A stretch of DNA of 42,897 bases from SIG578 sp964508295. Its GTDB lineage: Bacteria; Bacillota; Clostridia; Oscillospirales; Ruminococcaceae. Position numbers and translations under genes: made by a program. The DNA is taken from NCBI GenBank assembly GCA_964508295.1, contig CAZDSQ010000004.1, positions 1 to 42,897 of the forward strand. The letters are read 5' to 3'. This document shows, one piece after another, positions 39,569 to 42,897 of the stretch. The notes under the pieces are model-generated. The model did not search any database, was not told where the DNA came from, and saw only the letters and a program-made list of their open reading frames with translations. Each line of letters opens with the position of its first letter. Position 1 is the stretch's first letter.

Positions 39569-42500
39569 TTATTCTTTTATTTTTTTACGGAAATAATTCG
39601 ATTTCATAACAAATCTCAGGACTCTTTCGGCACTATCACGAACTCTCTCGCGGCTTAAGGTACCGTCCTCTATGGCTTTGCAGATAGCCTCGGGGTTGCC
39701 TTGGCTCATTTTAAGGTCGTGACCCGCCGCAGTTTCTTTAACGTGGTCGGAATCATTGAGCCAGTCGGTAACAAAAATGCCGTCGTATCCCCATTCAGCG
39801 CGGGGAACAAGGGTTATCATAGCGTAATTTTCGCAAACTTTTGTGTTGTTTAGGTGGTTGTAGGAGGTCATTATGGCGTGCGGATTTGCCTCTTTGATTA
39901 CGATTTCAAAGCCTTTCAGATAAATTTCGCGCAATGCCCTTGCAGAAACGCGACTGTTCGATTTAAGCCGCTCGTACTCGCAGTTGTTGGCGGCGTAGTG
40001 CTTTGCCATTGAGGAAATTCCCTCGCCCTGCATACCAATAACAACGGCAGCGGCGAATTTACCGCTCAGCAGCGGGTCCTCGCTGTAATATTCAAAGTTT
40101 CTGCCGCAGCGAATGTCGCGGTGAATGTTAAGTCCGGGGCCTAAAATGCAGTCGACCTCGTGGCGTTTGGCTTCAAAAGCCATTGCGGCGCCCATTTCTT
40201 CTGCGAGAGCGGTGTTCCAGCTTGATGCTAAAAGTGTTCCGCTGGGGAATGATAGTGCCTTGGTCCTCAGTCTCAAACCTGCAGGTCCGTCGGCGGTTTG
40301 AACGGGATAAACTCCTCGGTCAAATAGGGGAGAGGTGGTTCCCGTTGTGCCCGTTTTGGTGCGGTTTGAAAAGTTGCCCGAAATCAAGAGGGCAAGCTCG
40401 CCGTCAGATAGCTGGTCTAAAAATGCGGGCATAAGCGAGGTGTCCTTGTAAACCTCGCAAAGCTGTATGCCTCTCTTTTCGCACTTTATTTCGGTTATTA
40501 TATCAAAGCTCTCTGCACCAAATTCTGACTGATCAATTTCCTTTACTACAAGCGAACTGCCTTTTTTTGCGGCGGCGCCTTGGCTACTGCGCTGGAGAGT
40601 TATGTAATCAATGTCTGGGAAATCCCAACCCGCCGAGGCAAATTTAAGGTAACTTTCGCCTTGCGGCAGGGTAATTTTAATGGGAGCAGATAAAACAAAG
40701 TCAAATTCGCCCTTTTGGCAGGTAACGGATAAAGGAATATCCTCAACACTTTGTCCGACGTTTGAAACAAACACCGCCATAACGCTGTTAAGGTTTACAG
40801 CTTTACGGCTGTTGGAATATCTGAAACGAAGCTCGTAAACGCCCGCAACCTCGGTATCAAGCTTGTATGTAGCAAACTTGCCCGGTACGTTCATATTGTA
40901 TAGGTATCCACCGCGGTTTTGCTGTTTGTCGCAAAAACTTTTTGCCCCGACCATAAAGGCGCACTCGTAAAATCTTTCGGCTTCAATAACGGTAATTCCG
41001 TCCTTCGAAACCTTTCCAAGATGTTCAAGCTTTTTGATTAAGAAGCTATTTATCGAAACGCCGTCGCAGACGGATCTTACAGTAAGGATTGTTTTTCCAA
41101 TGGGGAATACAATGTCGGAAAGCAGAATTTCGCCGCCCTCGGAAACTAGTATTCCTGATAAATCGAACTTGCTTTGGCCTGAATACAGCTCAATAAGGCT
41201 TTCTGCGCTTTTTCCTGCAAATGCTTTGCCGAGAGCGATAGTTAGGTCGTATCCGCCCAAGGCGCTGAAAATAAGTCTGTATTCAGCACTCTCGCCCTTT
41301 TTAAGAGCGTCAATATTGCCGTCGCAGTGAGCAAAAAGCGAAGCGTCAATGTCCTGTGGCTCAATTCCTATGCGCACGCCTTCAAGAACGTCAACGGGTA
41401 TGGTATCGAGCGTTTCTGTTTCGCCGCTTCCTAAAAGCCTTTGAGGCAGAGCGGTAGGGATGTTGCGGCATTTCTGGGCTACCTTTATCTCATCAAGAGT
41501 AAAGCCGCCAACGTAGGTTTCTCTTGCGTCTTTTACGCTGTTTCCTATATAAAGAGAGTATTCTCCCGCCTCTAAAACCCAGCAGTCCTTGTGGCAGGTT
41601 GCGCCCGTGTCATCAAAGCTTGCAAGCTTGTCCTTTGAAAGCGTGAAGCAAACCGTCTCGCTCTCGCCCGCGGCCAAAAGGCGCGTCTTTTTAAATGCGC
41701 AAAGATTCATTAGAGGTTTGTAAAGCTTTGCTCCTTTACACACCTCGGGCGCTCTGAAATAAAGCTGAACAGTTTCTTTTCCCGCCACCTTGCCCGTGTT
41801 TGTGACGTTTGCGGAAACAAAGATGCTTTCGCCCTCGTCTTTAAAGCAGAAATTGTCTGTTTTAAATGTGGTGTAAGAAAGGCCGAAGCCAAAGGGAAAG
41901 CGCACCTTTTTGTCTGCGCCCTCAAAGGTTTCAAAATATCGGTAACCTACATAGATATCCTCAAAATAATCCTGCAGAGTGCCGCCGCGGTTTTGCCCGA
42001 AATGCTGACTGCTCGGATAATCAAAATAGTCAAAAGCAACCGTGCTTGTAAGTTTGCCCGAGGGGTTAACCTTTCCCGAAAGAACATCGGCAACGGCGGG
42101 AATTGCGCTGTTTGCAAGCATATTTACATATAAAACCGATTTAACGTTGTGTTTGTCTATAAAGGAAAAATCAATAATTCCCGTTGTGTTTAAAATAACG
42201 GTTACGTCAGAAAAAACGGCGGTAACGGACTTAAAAAGCTCCTCTTCCTCGTCGGAAAGGTAGAAGTCGCCCTTGGTAAGTAGGGTATCCTCGTTTTCGC
42301 CTGCCGATCTGCCTATAACGATGATTGCCTTGTTTGCGCCGCTCTCAAATGCGCCCTTGATGTTGCTTTGCTCAAGCGGCATTTCGGGGGTGGAGTGCAT
42401 TCCGCTGCCCCAAACTCCGTAGTTGGGGATAGGGTTTTCACTCGACCACTTTTTGTATTTCTCGGCGAGAGGAGAATATATATTTATTTCAGAGCTTTCC

Positions 42501-42727
42501 AAAGCGGATATGAGGGTGAAGCTTTGCTCAGCGGTGATGCTGGCAGAGCCCGTTCCGCTCTTGATGGTGTCAACCTGCGTTCTGCCAAAAACCGCAACCT
42601 TGTCGGTTTTCAGGTAGGGGAGAACACCTCCGTCATTTTTTAAGAGAACAAAGCCTTCCTCGGAAACCCTGCGAACAAGGCTTCTGCGCTCGGCGGCCTC
42701 TGAAAGATAAGAATAGTCTTTTTTCAT
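39569..42727 (-). CDS. GH3 glycoside hydrolase with permuted domain order
   Basis: 1052 aa, no signal peptide. The domains are in reversed order compared with most GH3 enzymes. First the C-type domain ('GFVLLKNDGGVLPYLK', 'VFGRTQVDTI', 'GSASI'), then a fibronectin-III-like part ('RFPFGFGLSYTTF', 'VANVTNTGKVAGKETVQLYF'), a beta-rich insert of about 350 residues that may bind sugar ('FYECAFMVGAKSF', 'LYNMNVPGKFATYKL'), and last the catalytic TIM-barrel ('GRNFEYYSEDPLLSG', 'KHYAANNCEYERL', 'GYDGIFVTDWLND', nucleophile Asp near residue 990). The permuted plan is known from rumen beta-glucosidases. Beta-glucosidase or related activity is probable; exact substrate unknown. Confidence 0.9.
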   Translation of the reverse strand: MKKDYSYLSEAAERRSLVRRVSEEGFVLLKNDGGVLPYLKTDKVAVFGRTQVDTIKSGTGSASITAEQSFTLISALESSEINIYSPLAEKYKKWSSENPIPNYGVWGSGMHSTPEMPLEQSNIKGAFESGANKAIIVIGRSAGENEDTLLTKGDFYLSDEEEELFKSVTAVFSDVTVILNTTGIIDFSFIDKHNVKSVLYVNMLANSAIPAVADVLSGKVNPSGKLTSTVAFDYFDYPSSQHFGQNRGGTLQDYFEDIYVGYRYFETFEGADKKVRFPFGFGLSYTTFKTDNFCFKDEGESIFVSANVTNTGKVAGKETVQLYFRAPEVCKGAKLYKPLMNLCAFKKTRLLAAGESETVCFTLSKDKLASFDDTGATCHKDCWVLEAGEYSLYIGNSVKDARETYVGGFTLDEIKVAQKCRNIPTALPQRLLGSGETETLDTIPVDVLEGVRIGIEPQDIDASLFAHCDGNIDALKKGESAEYRLIFSALGGYDLTIALGKAFAGKSAESLIELYSGQSKFDLSGILVSEGGEILLSDIVFPIGKTILTVRSVCDGVSINSFLIKKLEHLGKVSKDGITVIEAERFYECAFMVGAKSFCDKQQNRGGYLYNMNVPGKFATYKLDTEVAGVYELRFRYSNSRKAVNLNSVMAVFVSNVGQSVEDIPLSVTCQKGEFDFVLSAPIKITLPQGESYLKFASAGWDFPDIDYITLQRSSQGAAAKKGSSLVVKEIDQSEFGAESFDIITEIKCEKRGIQLCEVYKDTSLMPAFLDQLSDGELALLISGNFSNRTKTGTTGTTSPLFDRGVYPVQTADGPAGLRLRTKALSFPSGTLLASSWNTALAEEMGAAMAFEAKRHEVDCILGPGLNIHRDIRCGRNFEYYSEDPLLSGKFAAAVVIGMQGEGISSMAKHYAANNCEYERLKSNSRVSARALREIYLKGFEIVIKEANPHAIMTSYNHLNNTKVCENYAMITLVPRAEWGYDGIFVTDWLNDSDHVKETAAGHDLKMSQGNPEAICKAIEDGTLSRERVRDSAERVLRFVMKSNYFRKKIKE

Positions 42728-42838
42728 TTTGATTTCCCTTTCGTGAGAGTGGTTTAATCAAATGATAAGATTATATCTGCTTTTCTTCAAGAAAAAAACA
42801 ATGCAGTTTCGGACAAAAAGTGCATAAATTATAAGTAA

Positions 42839-42867
42839 AATATACAATATCCCCGCCCAAAAGTCAA
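42839..42867 (-). promoter_or_regulatory. Possible sigma-A promoter of GH3 gene
   Basis: Minus strand TTGACT (42867-42862), 17-nt spacer, TATATT (42844-42839), about 110 bases before the ATG. A second TATAAT (42766-42771 region) lies nearer the gene but lacks a clear -35. Confidence 0.6.
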
Positions 42868-42888
42868 ACCCACAAATACAGCTATAAT

Positions 42889-42897
42889 TGTAGGGGC
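42889..42897. repeat. Start of a GTAGGGGC intergenic repeat, cut by window end
   Basis: TGTAGGGGC is the reverse complement of the end of repeat B (28004-28012), so another copy probably begins here. Confidence 0.5.

Overview
The window looks like a scaffold from a spore-forming, gut-type clostridium (Oscillospiraceae/Ruminococcaceae-like). The reasons are an alpha/beta-type small acid-soluble spore protein, SpoIIR, Firmicute-style gene order (darA-holB-ricT and rplU-prp-rpmA), AGGAGG ribosome sites, consensus sigma-A promoters, and tetrahydrofolate and manganese riboswitches. Two runs of ten Ns (19838-19847 and 36740-36749), one of which breaks a reading frame, suggest a draft or metagenome assembly. 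Taxonomy is inferred from gene content only.

Layout. 1-563 is a nested palindromic array followed by a four-helix-bundle protein gene, which resembles a small mobile unit. 594-5374 is a forward run: pcrA, ispD, ispF, tmcAL. 5437-7608 holds a spore protein, a zinc-ribbon LytR-CpsA-Psr protein and a folate ECF transporter under a THF riboswitch. 7794-12673 is a reverse run: lgt, folD and a pair of M16-type peptidases. 12782-14988 is a divergent AraC regulator and GH13 glucosidase pair.

15024-18147 is an AT-rich island of secreted or lipoprotein genes, one interrupted by a stop codon, bounded by a 30-bp perfect direct repeat that is also a terminator. 18186-19870 carries the L27/Prp/L21 operon and spoIIR. 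20025-23299 is a metal-handling pair: a CopA with a fused C-terminal CopZ-like domain and a DtxR-like operator, facing MntP under a Mn riboswitch. 23351-27711 is potABCD behind a long structured leader. 27720-28440 is intergenic repeat-rich DNA. 28509-34069 is housekeeping: a CBS protein, a QueG-like protein, c-di-AMP receptor, HolB, RicT, ferredoxin, Maf and LplA.

34142-35958 is a small XRE / HprK-like / PqqD-like / S26-type peptidase cassette with a promoter and a terminator inside its leader. It looks like a peptide-modification module without a visible precursor, and with the 5' palindrome unit it is the best candidate here for something undescribed. 35998-38985 holds a P-loop kinase and a NitT/TauT-type ABC transporter. 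39073-42727 holds a YbaK protein and a domain-permuted GH3 enzyme. The window ends inside another copy of an intergenic repeat.

How the genes work together: much of the visible control is RNA-based (THF riboswitch with terminator and SD occlusion, Mn riboswitch with terminator, an L21 leader, a potA leader, and an attenuator-like hairpin before the HprK cassette). All function calls rest on reading motifs and gene order by eye; no database search was run.
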